NCBI GenBank assembly: GCA_913042885.1
Contig: CAJWLW010000140.1
Span: forward strand, 1 to 11,430
Direction: 5' to 3'
DNA from: an uncultured Lentisphaeria bacterium
GTDB lineage: Bacteria; Verrucomicrobiota; Lentisphaeria; JABSQK01; CAJWLW01
DNA: 11,430 bases
The notes under the pieces were generated by a model. It was not told the origin of the DNA and searched no databases. It saw nothing but the letters and a program-made list of their open reading frames with translations. Below, in pieces: positions 1-6,841 of this stretch (the stretch's first letter is position 1; every line of letters starts with the position of its first letter). The position numbers and the translations under genes are program-made.

Positions 1-242
1 GCGAGCTCACCCTGACAGGTGCGGTGCTGCCGGTTGGCGGCATCCGCGAGAAAATCGTTTCTGCCGAGCGGTCATCGGTTGTCGATGTGATCATGCCTGA
101 GACCAATCGGAGAGACTACGACGAGATTCCGGAAAGCGTCCGCAAGGGCATTCACGCCCACTTCGTCGATGACTTCAAGGCAGTCCATCGCCTGCTCTTT
201 CGCGACGGCCTCGAAAAGCTGCGGGCCCGGCGAAAGGGTTAA
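1..242 (+). CDS. lon: Lon protease, C-terminal end (partial, 5' end outside window)
   Basis: The frame is open from the window edge to a TAA at 240-242 and gives 79 complete residues. They match the end of the S16 peptidase domain of ATP-dependent Lon protease. The segment LPVGGIREKI corresponds to the LPxGG(L/I)KEK block that carries the catalytic lysine; here that lysine (codon 51-53) is kept, while the lysine two residues before it is Arg. It is followed by the typical VIMPETNRRDYDEIPESV stretch, close to the usual PxxNxxDxxEIP of Lon. Lon forms a cytosolic homo-oligomeric AAA+ protease that degrades misfolded and regulatory proteins. The catalytic serine, the ATPase domain and the start lie upstream of the window, so completeness cannot be judged. 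The next gene begins 160 bp downstream on the same strand, and I see no strong terminator between them. Confidence 0.92.
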   Translation, partial: ELTLTGAVLPVGGIREKIVSAERSSVVDVIMPETNRRDYDEIPESVRKGIHAHFVDDFKAVHRLLFRDGLEKLRARRKG

Positions 243-402
243 GCAGGACAAACGTCCGCGTCCGTCTATCCCGGCAGCGCGGAGCTGTCCGACCAAGCGT
301 TGCATGTCGCAAGGATTGTTTGTTGCTGTTGAATATTGGTCATCGTCGCAGATTGATCAATATTGACATATTCTCTTTCTGCATCTTCGATTTCCACCTT
401 GT

Positions 403-1119
403 GTGATATCTACGTTGAAAGTTCTGATTTGTATCCCGACGTATAACGAGGCCGAGAACATTGCCGGCATTGTCGAGGCCATTTTCACTTTGGACGTTGG
501 TTTCGATATTTTGGTGATCGATGATGGCAGTCCCGACGGCACGGCCGAGATGGTACGCAAGCTGATGAGCTCGCACGAGCGCCTGCAGTTGCTCGAGCGC
601 GAAGAGAAGGGCGGTCTGGCGTCGGCTTATGTTGCTGGTTTTCGTTACAGTGTGCAGCACGGTTACGACGTGGTCGGTGAGATGGACGCGGATTTTTCGC
701 ATCCGCCAGAGGCGTTGCGCGAAGTTCGGCGTCTGCTGGAATCCGGAGACTATGACTTTCTCGTCGGTTCGCGCTATACCGCCGGCGGCGGCACGAAGAA
801 CTGGGGGCTGGTGCGGAAACTGATCAGCCGCTTCGGCAGTCAGTATGCCCGGATGATTCTTGGTGTCCCGATCAGAGATATGACTGGCGGTTTCAATTTC
901 TGGACTCGTCGGGCGCTGGAAGCGATCGGTATCGATCGGATCATGGCGGAAGGCTATTGCTTTCAGATTGAATTGAAGACACGTGCTTGCCGGGGCGGCA
1001 TGCGCTACACGGAATTCCCGATTATATTCGAGGACCGCCGGGTCGGGCAGTCGAAGATGTCGAAGCGCATCGTACTTGAAGCTTTTTACAAGGTGCTTCT
1101 TCTGCGTTTCAAGCTGTGA
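403..1119 (+). CDS. Polyprenol-phosphate mannose synthase-like family 2 glycosyltransferase
   Basis: This 238-residue protein closely fits the soluble DPM1-type GT2 enzymes, which transfer mannose (or a related sugar) from a GDP-sugar to a polyprenyl phosphate at the cytoplasmic membrane face. Family landmarks appear in order: PTYNEAENI near the N-terminus, the nucleotide-binding DDGSPDGT, the metal-binding MDADFSHPPE (DxD-type DAD), the GSRYTAGGG block, the RDMTGGF segment and EGYCFQIEL near the acceptor region. There is no C-terminal GtrA or other membrane domain, so it resembles the short catalytic-subunit form. The chosen start is GTG at 403; it lacks a good Shine-Dalgarno sequence, and TTG at 415, which gives a protein starting just before the conserved VLICIPTYNE, is an alternative. 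The following membrane-anchored gene starts 31 bp after the stop, so co-transcription is likely. The sugar and acceptor are inferred from the family only; a glucosyl or other sugar transferase remains possible. Confidence 0.85.
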   Translation: MISTLKVLICIPTYNEAENIAGIVEAIFTLDVGFDILVIDDGSPDGTAEMVRKLMSSHERLQLLEREEKGGLASAYVAGFRYSVQHGYDVVGEMDADFSHPPEALREVRRLLESGDYDFLVGSRYTAGGGTKNWGLVRKLISRFGSQYARMILGVPIRDMTGGFNFWTRRALEAIGIDRIMAEGYCFQIELKTRACRGGMRYTEFPIIFEDRRVGQSKMSKRIVLEAFYKVLLLRFKL

Positions 1120-1150
1120 GCCCGGCGAACAATCCAGGCAACCAACGCGT

Positions 1151-2401
1151 ATGGACAGTCGAGCCCGTACCATCATCATCATGGCAGTCTTGCTGCTGGC
1201 TATCCCGCTGGTGCTGCTTTTGCAGCGTGGAGGCGACGAGACAGCCGCGGCGTCGACCCCTGTCTCCAAGACAACGTCTTCACGCCAGACTTCCGATCGT
1301 TTGCCGACACCTTCCGGCCAGGCGGATGTATCGCGGCCGGCGCGACAGCCGAACCGGGTCCATGGCGGTGTCGTCGACAGGCGCTCGACAGTGGCGCGAA
1401 GCGAACTCATCCAGTCGCTGCGTGATGCCGACGAACCCGAACGCAGCCGTATTTTCGATGCGATCGCAGAAGAGTTCGAAATCGCCGACCTCGATACCGC
1501 GAGCAATGTCTATCGTCGGCTGTCTGGAATCGATGACCGCGTGGAATTCGTCCGGCGGGTGCTGGCGCAGATAATCGAGAGCAATCCACAGGCGGCCTTG
1601 GACTGGATCGATGCGATTGCTTCCCGAGGCATCCGGCCAAAGCTATACGGTGCCTTTGCGGCCGAGTGGTCGGAGATCGACGTCGCAGGTGCCTTGAAGT
1701 GGGCCGAGCAGTTGTCTTACGATCAGCATAGAACCCAGGTCATGGGGGGCATCGCGGAGACCTGGGCGAAGGCGGATCATGAGGCGGCCGCAGCGTGGGC
1801 GGCGGCGCTGCCCGGACAGGACCAGCGAATGGTCGTGGATTCGATTGTTGCCGGTTGGTTCGCGGACGAGTGGAAGCGGGTTGATTCCAGCGACATAGTC
1901 GAGTTTGACATGGCTGATGCCTATGAATGGGCGGCGCAACTGCCCGACAGCCTGGCCCAGAAGAAAGCTTTGGTCGCCGTGGCCAAGAGCTGGGCGTACG
2001 AGGACCCGGCTGCGGCTGCTGCATGGGCTGCCCAGTTTCCCCCGGGGCAAACCCGCACCAATGCGATGATCCATGCCGCATCGACCTGGACGGCACTCGA
2101 TCCGGCGGCATCGTCTGTGTGGTTCAATGAACTGCCGCCTACAGACAAAAGTACCATCACCGCCTTTTTCAGTGTCGCCTCTTCATGGTCTCTCAAGGAG
2201 CCGGAAAAGGCGGCTGAATGGGTGGCAACTATGATCGATGAAGGGTTGCAGGATACAGGGTTCAGGATGGTATTTCGTCAATGGGCCCGGCAGGATCGTG
2301 CCGCGGCGGCACGTTGGATCGAGCAATCGGACATGTCCGACGATCGCCAGACAAAATTCCTCGACCAGTTGGATCAGTCAGCGTTGCTTAACCGACGCTG
2401 A
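1151..2401 (+). CDS. Membrane-anchored Trp/Ala-rich tandem-repeat protein (function unknown)
   Basis: The protein has 416 residues from ATG 1151. An in-frame start at 983 would overlap the glycosyltransferase by 137 nt and bury the membrane segment, so I reject it. Residues 8-25 form one hydrophobic helix after a short Arg-containing N-terminus, which fits a signal anchor placing the rest outside the cytoplasm. Residues 27-80 are low-complexity Ser/Thr/Pro/Gln-rich linker. From residue 144 to the end there are eight tandem units of about 32 residues with the pattern D-P-x-A-A-x-x-W-A-x-x-L-P, about 15 variable residues, then x-W-x-x. Units start at 144, 177, 209, 253, 285, 317, 350 and 382; the third has an extra 12 residues. 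The period and amphipathic pattern suggest paired helices forming an alpha-solenoid, as in TPR/Sel1-like scaffolds. I do not recognise a named family and no catalytic motif is visible. A role as a periplasmic or envelope scaffold is inference. Confidence 0.8.
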   Translation: MDSRARTIIIMAVLLLAIPLVLLLQRGGDETAAASTPVSKTTSSRQTSDRLPTPSGQADVSRPARQPNRVHGGVVDRRSTVARSELIQSLRDADEPERSRIFDAIAEEFEIADLDTASNVYRRLSGIDDRVEFVRRVLAQIIESNPQAALDWIDAIASRGIRPKLYGAFAAEWSEIDVAGALKWAEQLSYDQHRTQVMGGIAETWAKADHEAAAAWAAALPGQDQRMVVDSIVAGWFADEWKRVDSSDIVEFDMADAYEWAAQLPDSLAQKKALVAVAKSWAYEDPAAAAAWAAQFPPGQTRTNAMIHAASTWTALDPAASSVWFNELPPTDKSTITAFFSVASSWSLKEPEKAAEWVATMIDEGLQDTGFRMVFRQWARQDRAAAARWIEQSDMSDDRQTKFLDQLDQSALLNRR

Positions 2402-2460
2402 TGCGGTTGGCTTAACCTGACGCTGCCGGCGAATGAACCATCGACCCATTGGCCGCGATC

Positions 2461-2466
2461 AAGGAG
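2461..2466 (+). promoter_or_regulatory. Ribosome binding site deciding the VTT-protein start
   Basis: AAGGAG lies 5 nt before the GTG at 2472. It is the clearest Shine-Dalgarno sequence in the window. It supports GTG 2472 over the in-frame ATG at 2433, which lacks such a site and would add a polar 13-residue leader that is unusual before the first membrane helix. Confidence 0.75.
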
Positions 2467-2471
2467 CAGCA

Positions 2472-3173
2472 GTGAAGAAAATACCATGGAAGTTGATCAT
2501 ACTGGTGGCTGTGTTGGCGGTCATCGTGGTACTTGGCGTCAAGTTCGACATTGGCGATAAGTTGAAGGCCTTCAGCGGTTGGGTTGCGGACCAGGGCATG
2601 CTGGGGATGGCAGTCTTCGTTGCCGGATATATCGTGTCAACGATTCTGTTTTTTCCCTGTTCCCTGTTGACGATCGGCGCCGGCACAGCGTTCGGCCTGG
2701 TCAACGGCACGATCGTCGTGTCAATCGGCTCGACGATCGGTGCTTCCTGTGCTTTCTTGATTTCACGGTACTTTGCCCGTGACGCAGTTTTGCGGATGAC
2801 CCGGAAATATCCCGGCTTCGGTGCGGTTGACCGGGCCATCGGCGAGGAAGGCGGTAAGATCGTCGGCCTGCTGCGGCTCAGTCCTGCTCTGCCATATAAT
2901 CTGAGCAATTATTTTTACGGGTTGACAGCGGTGGGATTTGGCCCGTACGTGCTGGCAAGCTGGATCGGGATGCTGCCCGGAACGGTGTTGTATGTCTACA
3001 TCGGTTATATCGCCAATGCTGCAGGCAGCTCCACAGCGGAGACCGTTTTCAAAGTCATCGGTCTGGCCGTGACAATTGTCGTCACGGTGATGATTACCAG
3101 AAAAGCGCGGGCGGTGATCCGCGAGTACGACGCGACCGAGGCCCCGGCTGACGAAGACGAACAGACGTCCTGA
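2472..3173 (+). CDS. TVP38/TMEM64 family (VTT domain) inner-membrane protein
   Basis: From the GTG at 2472 the protein has 233 residues and begins MKKIPWKLII, running directly into a first membrane helix (about 7-23). Two family blocks are visible. The first, around residues 60-105, contains FFPCSLLTIGAGTAFG and then a glycine-rich helix ending in a SRYFARD-like loop. The second, around 136-182, contains LLRLSPALPYNLSNYF, the Gly-Leu-Thr turn and GMLPGTVLYVYIG. These are the hallmark re-entrant segments of VTT/SNARE-associated family proteins related to DedA and TMEM41B/TMEM64. The last membrane helix (about 190-215) is followed by a short acidic cytoplasmic tail. DedA/VTT proteins are linked to lipid scrambling or flipping and membrane homeostasis; no substrate can be read here. 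The gene starts 70 bp after the repeat-protein gene and may belong to the same transcript. It is the last plus-strand gene before a convergent junction. Confidence 0.88.
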   Translation: MKKIPWKLIILVAVLAVIVVLGVKFDIGDKLKAFSGWVADQGMLGMAVFVAGYIVSTILFFPCSLLTIGAGTAFGLVNGTIVVSIGSTIGASCAFLISRYFARDAVLRMTRKYPGFGAVDRAIGEEGGKIVGLLRLSPALPYNLSNYFYGLTAVGFGPYVLASWIGMLPGTVLYVYIGYIANAAGSSTAETVFKVIGLAVTIVVTVMITRKARAVIREYDATEAPADEDEQTS

Positions 3174-3339
3174 TTGAAGCGGAACAATTGTCCCGCCGTT
3201 ATATGCGACTTTGGTAATAGCGATCATGTATCACAGTATTCTCATTTGCACTATACTGTTCGCACAAACGCTTCCTTTGATCTTGCTCGTAATCTCACCT
3301 TTCATCACACCTGTTCATTGCTCTTCGATATGCTGAATA

Positions 3340-4146
3340 CTATTTTTCGATTACAAAGTTGAACATGGTTTTTACACGTTTTCGAACTGGCTGTCCTTGA
3401 GTGTCGCGTTTCGGTTTGAACCGCCATTGCACGATGGCCCTGTCGATCGCCCGGCTGAAAATTTTTGGTGTCGCAGGGGCGTGGCTGACTTCCCCGACGC
3501 CACCGTCCTCGAAAATTGTGAACTCCACGAGAAACGCTCCTTCCCGGTCCCGGCGCGCAGCGCTCGGCGGGTAGATCGGCAGCGGCTTATTGAGAGCCGT
3601 CCACGATTCGAGGGCGTCGACGTCCTGCTCCTGTACCAGCGGCTCTGGGGCGGTTGTGTCGAGAGCATCTGCTGTCGGCGTGCTGTTGCTTGAAATGGGC
3701 GCCGGCTCTGCGGCGGCGGGTTCCGGTTCGACGAGCGCCCGCGTGGCGACCTCGGGCATGGCGGCAAGGTCCGGCAACGGTGCCGGCAGACGGACATCGA
3801 ACCGTGGTGTCGGCTGTCTTTGGGTTGCCGGCTGTGCCAGTGGCGGCAATGTCAGCGGTGGTGTTGGTGCGGTTGTTGGGACATCCGCAGCTGATTCCGG
3901 CGCGGATTGGTCAGGAGTTGGCGTATAGGGCTGGACCCTGATGTCGGTGAGCTCATAGATCTTCTCTTCCCCGGCCTCGTTCTGGCCCAGTAACTGCATG
4001 AACTGCAGCAGGGCGAAGGCCAACAGTAAACCGGCAGTTCCGGCCAACGTGGCGCGCAGGGCATTGCGATGCAGGCGTCGCTGTGATTCGGCCAGATTGT
4101 CAGCATGGTTCGGCATGCAAAAATTCGCCGGGGTGGCGGCTGTCAC
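3340..4146 (-). CDS. TonB-family energy-coupling protein
   Basis: This 268-residue protein has classic TonB architecture. It has a short cytoplasmic N-terminus, one membrane helix at about residues 31-54, a Pro/Ala/Glu-rich periplasmic spacer from about 70 to 180 (many TP, PAP and EPEP repeats), and a C-terminal TonB domain at about 188-268. The domain holds the PxYPPSA entry motif, the EGAFLVEFTI strand, a Gly-rich turn, and the WRFKPKRD motif typical of family ends. TonB proteins couple the ExbB/ExbD proton-driven motor to outer-membrane transporters. No exbB or exbD is in the window, and the membrane helix lacks the in-helix Ser/His pair of enterobacterial TonB, so motor coupling is uncertain. 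The GTG start at 4146 overlaps the uvrB stop by one base (TAGTG), which suggests translational coupling; ATG at 4116 is the alternative start and also has no good ribosome site. It is the last gene of the minus-strand operon. Confidence 0.85.
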   Translation of the reverse strand: MTAATPANFCMPNHADNLAESQRRLHRNALRATLAGTAGLLLAFALLQFMQLLGQNEAGEEKIYELTDIRVQPYTPTPDQSAPESAADVPTTAPTPPLTLPPLAQPATQRQPTPRFDVRLPAPLPDLAAMPEVATRALVEPEPAAAEPAPISSNSTPTADALDTTAPEPLVQEQDVDALESWTALNKPLPIYPPSAARRDREGAFLVEFTIFEDGGVGEVSHAPATPKIFSRAIDRAIVQWRFKPKRDTQGQPVRKRVKTMFNFVIEK

Positions 4147-6167
4147 TAATATCGTACGCGACGTCGTTTCGTCGAATACGACGGCCGGGGTTCTCCTGTG
4201 CCGCCATCGGAGTCGCGGAGTGTGGCGATCTGGTCACGCAGCAGGGCGGCCCGTTCGAATTCAAGTTTTTCCGCGGCCTCCAGCATTTCCGCTTCGAGTT
4301 CACGCGTCACTTGACCAACGTCAAACTCTTCGCCGACTTCGGACATGATCGTGGCCTCGGTCTCCTCCGCTTCTTTGTAGGCGTGCAGGCTTTGCTGAAT
4401 AGCGCGCTTGACTGTCTTCGGAGTGATCCCGTGTTGCTCGTTGTATTTTGCCTGTTGTTTGCGGCGATCATTGGTGAGGCGCATCATCGCTTTGAGGCTG
4501 TCGGTCATTTTGTCGGCATAAAGGATGACACGGCCATCGACATTTCGGGCGGCACGTCCGGCCGTCTGCACGAGGGCGCGTTCAGAGCGCAGGAATCCCT
4601 CTTTGTCGGCGTCGAGAATCGCCACGAGCGCGACTTCGGGCAGGTCGAGTCCCTCGCGCAGCAAGTTGACGCCGATGAGACAATCGAATTTGCCGGCCCG
4701 CAGGTCGCGCAGGATGTCGATGCGTTCGATGGCGTCGATGTCGGAATGCAGATAGGAGACGCGAATGTCAATGTCCCGCAGATAGTCGCAAAGGTCTTCG
4801 GCCGTGCGTTTGGTGAGGGTGGTGACCAGTACGCGTTCGTTGCGCTTGGCGGCGGCGTGTACCTCGGCGATCAGGTCGTCGACCTGACCGTCGAGCGGTC
4901 GGAGATCGACTTCCGGATCGAGGAGTCCGGTGGGGCGGACAACCTGCAGGATTGGCGACGAGAGTTCGATCTCGTAATCGCCCGGTGTAGCGGAGACATA
5001 GATGCTCTGGCCGGTGAGGTCGTCGAATTCGTCGAAACTCAGCGGGCGGTTGTCAAGCGCCGACGGCAGTCGGAAGCCGTGGTCCACCAGCGTGAGCTTG
5101 CGGCTGCGGTCGGCGTTGTACATGGCGCGCACCTGCGGGATGGTGGCGTGTGACTCGTCGATGATGGTGATGTAGTCATCGGGAAAATAATCGATCAGGC
5201 AATACGGCCGTGAGCCAGGTGCTCGTTGCGAGAGGTGGCGCGAATAGTTCTCGATGCCGCTGCAAAATCCCACCTCGCGCATCATCTCCAAGTCGTACTG
5301 GGTGCGTTGAAAAATCCGTTGCGCCTCTACCAGGCGGCCTTCCAATTCGAACTTCTTCACCTGCTCCTTCATCTCTTCGATGATCAGCGACTCGGCACGT
5401 TTCATTCGGTGTTCGGGCAGCACAAAGTGGGACGCCGGGAAAATACGAATGCTGGTGATCTCGTCCTTCTCACTGCCGGTCACCGCGTCACGGCAGGTAA
5501 TGCGTTCGACGTTATCGCCCCAGAATTCGACACGCAGATAGTCGTCGCGATACGCCGGATAGACCTCGACAGTATCGCCGGTGACCCGGAACTCGCCGCG
5601 GCCGGGGCTGACGTCGTTTCTGGAGTATTGCAAATTGACCAGGCCTTGCAGCAGTTCATCGCGATTGAGTTCGTGATCGGCTTCGAGTGACACCGACATT
5701 TCATCCATGTCCTGCGGTGCCCCCAATCCGTAGATACAGGAGACACTGGCGACGATAATGACGTCGCGTCGCTCCATCAACGAGCTGGTGGCGGCGAGCC
5801 GCAGCATCTCGATCTCTTTGTTGACGTGAGAGTCCTTGGCGATATAGGTGTCGGTCTGCGGGATATACGCCTCCGGCAGGTAGTAATCGTAGTAACTGAT
5901 GAAATAGCCGACGGAGTTGTTGGGAAAGAATCCTTTGAACTCGCTGTACAGCTGGGCGGCCAGGGTTTTGTTGTGTGAAAGGATAATTGCCGGGCGCTGC
6001 ACCTGTTCGATCATGTTGGCGAGAGTGAAGGTTTTGCCGGAACCGGTAACGCCGAGCAGGGTGAGATTTTCGCGGCCGGACTGCAGACCGTTGACCAGCG
6101 CCTTGATCGCGGCCGGCTGGTCGCCGGCGGGCTCGAAGTCAGCGTGAAGTTTGAAGGGCTTCGTCAT
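4146..6167 (-). CDS. uvrB: UvrABC excinuclease subunit B
   Basis: This is a full-length UvrB of 673 residues, the usual size. In the cytosol UvrB receives damaged DNA from UvrA, verifies the lesion with its helicase-like ATPase, and recruits UvrC for dual incision in nucleotide excision repair. Walker A GVTGSGKT is at residues 39-46, and the damage-probing beta-hairpin region is at about 88-115 (FISYYDYYLPEAY). The DEAD-box equivalent is IIDESHAT, helicase motif VI is QTAGRAARN, and the C-terminal UVR motif at about 619-651 is the UvrC-interacting coiled coil. The ATG start at 6167 overlaps the upstream stop by 4 nt (ATGA), and its stop overlaps the TonB-like start. I see no LexA-type operator close to the start; the promoter must lie before the upstream gene. 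The last 20 residues are a basic Ser/Arg-rich extension after the UVR motif. Confidence 0.97.
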   Translation of the reverse strand: MTKPFKLHADFEPAGDQPAAIKALVNGLQSGRENLTLLGVTGSGKTFTLANMIEQVQRPAIILSHNKTLAAQLYSEFKGFFPNNSVGYFISYYDYYLPEAYIPQTDTYIAKDSHVNKEIEMLRLAATSSLMERRDVIIVASVSCIYGLGAPQDMDEMSVSLEADHELNRDELLQGLVNLQYSRNDVSPGRGEFRVTGDTVEVYPAYRDDYLRVEFWGDNVERITCRDAVTGSEKDEITSIRIFPASHFVLPEHRMKRAESLIIEEMKEQVKKFELEGRLVEAQRIFQRTQYDLEMMREVGFCSGIENYSRHLSQRAPGSRPYCLIDYFPDDYITIIDESHATIPQVRAMYNADRSRKLTLVDHGFRLPSALDNRPLSFDEFDDLTGQSIYVSATPGDYEIELSSPILQVVRPTGLLDPEVDLRPLDGQVDDLIAEVHAAAKRNERVLVTTLTKRTAEDLCDYLRDIDIRVSYLHSDIDAIERIDILRDLRAGKFDCLIGVNLLREGLDLPEVALVAILDADKEGFLRSERALVQTAGRAARNVDGRVILYADKMTDSLKAMMRLTNDRRKQQAKYNEQHGITPKTVKRAIQQSLHAYKEAEETEATIMSEVGEEFDVGQVTRELEAEMLEAAEKLEFERAALLRDQIATLRDSDGGTGEPRPSYSTKRRRVRY

Positions 6168-6457
6168 CGATCGTCGCTGCTATTCGTATTCAGCTCGACA
6201 GGTTGTTCTTTTCGATCTTTTCGGAACGGTATAAGGTTGATGCCAAGATAGCTCAGGCAGCCGAAGAAGAAGGCGCTGACTGTGACCTCATCGAGATTGC
6301 CGACAATGGGCAGAATATCCGGCAGTCCTTCGACTATTCCGCAGGAAAGGTTCAACAGGTACAGGCCGCTGAGCAGCACGCCCGCAATGGCCAGGATTCG
6401 GTGGCAGAGCGGCCGATGCGCGGCCGCTGGTTGGTCATCTGTTTGCTCGTTGCTCAT
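6164..6457 (-). CDS. Small DUF1232-like membrane protein upstream of uvrB
   Basis: From the ATG at 6457 this gives 97 residues; a TTG at 6523 would extend it by 22, but that segment looks non-native. There are two hydrophobic segments, at about 21-40 and 57-76. They flank GLPDILPIVGNLDEVTV (residues 44-60), which resembles the core of DUF1232 (YkvA-type): P-D-x-x-P-x-x-G-x-x-D-(D/E). The tail is hydrophilic, with Lys/Arg then Asn/Ser/Asp residues. The function of DUF1232 proteins is unknown. The stop codon TGA overlaps the uvrB ATG as ATGA, so the two are almost surely translated from one mRNA. It is the first gene of the minus-strand operon. No clear ribosome binding site precedes the chosen start. 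The family call rests on one short motif and is moderate. Confidence 0.65.
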   Translation of the reverse strand: MSNEQTDDQPAAAHRPLCHRILAIAGVLLSGLYLLNLSCGIVEGLPDILPIVGNLDEVTVSAFFFGCLSYLGINLIPFRKDRKEQPVELNTNSSDDR

Positions 6458-6841
6458 GAGTTGGTCGACCGGTGAAAGATTCCTGTTGATGCAGTGATCG
6501 GAGCGCCCTGCGCCATGGATCAAAATTATGGCGCCGGCGGCACGTCGTCAAGGCCGGCGCCCAGATCTCTGTATCGGGCGTGACCCATGGCGGATAGTGT
6601 TCTCAGCCACACAGCGGGGATGGTGAGCACCGTATTGCGATTGGTTTTTTTCGCCCTGAAGGGCCGCAACCGCAACGGCGCAAACGGCGTCTCATCGTTC
6701 GCGGCGTAGATCTGGTTGAGCGTTTGTGGAGAGGGGAGGAGCTGAGGCCGGCCTTGGTCGAATTCTCGTTGTTGCGGTCTATATTGGCTTTACGTTGTTG
6801 TAGCATTAAGAGTTTGATTTTTCACTTGACTCTGGCTGCCT
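6458..6841. other. Divergent intergenic region (384 bp)
   Basis: This stretch separates the minus-strand DUF1232-like/uvrB/tonB operon from the plus-strand kinase gene, so it should hold promoters for both. I find a 9-bp inverted repeat (6530-6538 with 6553-6561). The stretch at 6775-6840, before the kinase gene, is noticeably AT-rich. No sigma70 pair with acceptable spacing could be placed with confidence in either direction. The open frame at 6603-6806 on the minus strand has arginine-rich, shadow-like composition and no ribosome site, so I do not call it a gene. Confidence 0.6.
6530..6561. repeat. GC-rich inverted repeat in the divergent region
   Basis: Perfect 9-bp arms GGCGCCGGC (6530-6538) and GCCGGCGCC (6553-6561) are separated by 14 nt. 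There is no T-run on either side, so it is not a standard terminator. It sits about 70 bp before the DUF1232-like start and could form a structure in that operon's 5' leader, or be a regulator site. Confidence 0.5.

Noticed and set aside
363..391. Possible promoter with a consensus TTGACA (363-368) before the glycosyltransferase
   Set aside because: The hexamer at 17-bp spacing, TTCGAT, matches the -10 consensus at only 3 of 6 positions and would leave almost no leader before GTG 403. The nearby palindrome ATTGATCAAT (352-361) is short enough to arise by chance.
983..1150. Upstream start for the repeat protein
   Set aside because: It would overlap the glycosyltransferase by 137 nt and push the signal-anchor helix to the middle; ATG 1151 gives a normal N-terminus.
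340..1506. 388-codon open frame on the minus strand across the glycosyltransferase
   Set aside because: It is antisense to a gene with clear GT2 motifs, has no domain resemblance and a composition typical of a shadow frame.
3179..3196. Near-palindrome around ACAATTGT after the VTT gene, as a terminator
   Set aside because: It has a mismatch, an AT-only centre and no T-run; the convergent junction 3174-3339 shows no convincing terminator.
4083..5153. 356-codon plus-strand open frame opposite uvrB
   Set aside because: It lies inside the intact uvrB gene on the other strand, and the coding signal (Walker A, motif VI, UVR motif) is on the minus strand.
6603..6806. 67-codon minus-strand open frame in the divergent region
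   Set aside because: Arg-rich sequence with no domain resemblance and no ribosome site; more likely regulatory DNA.
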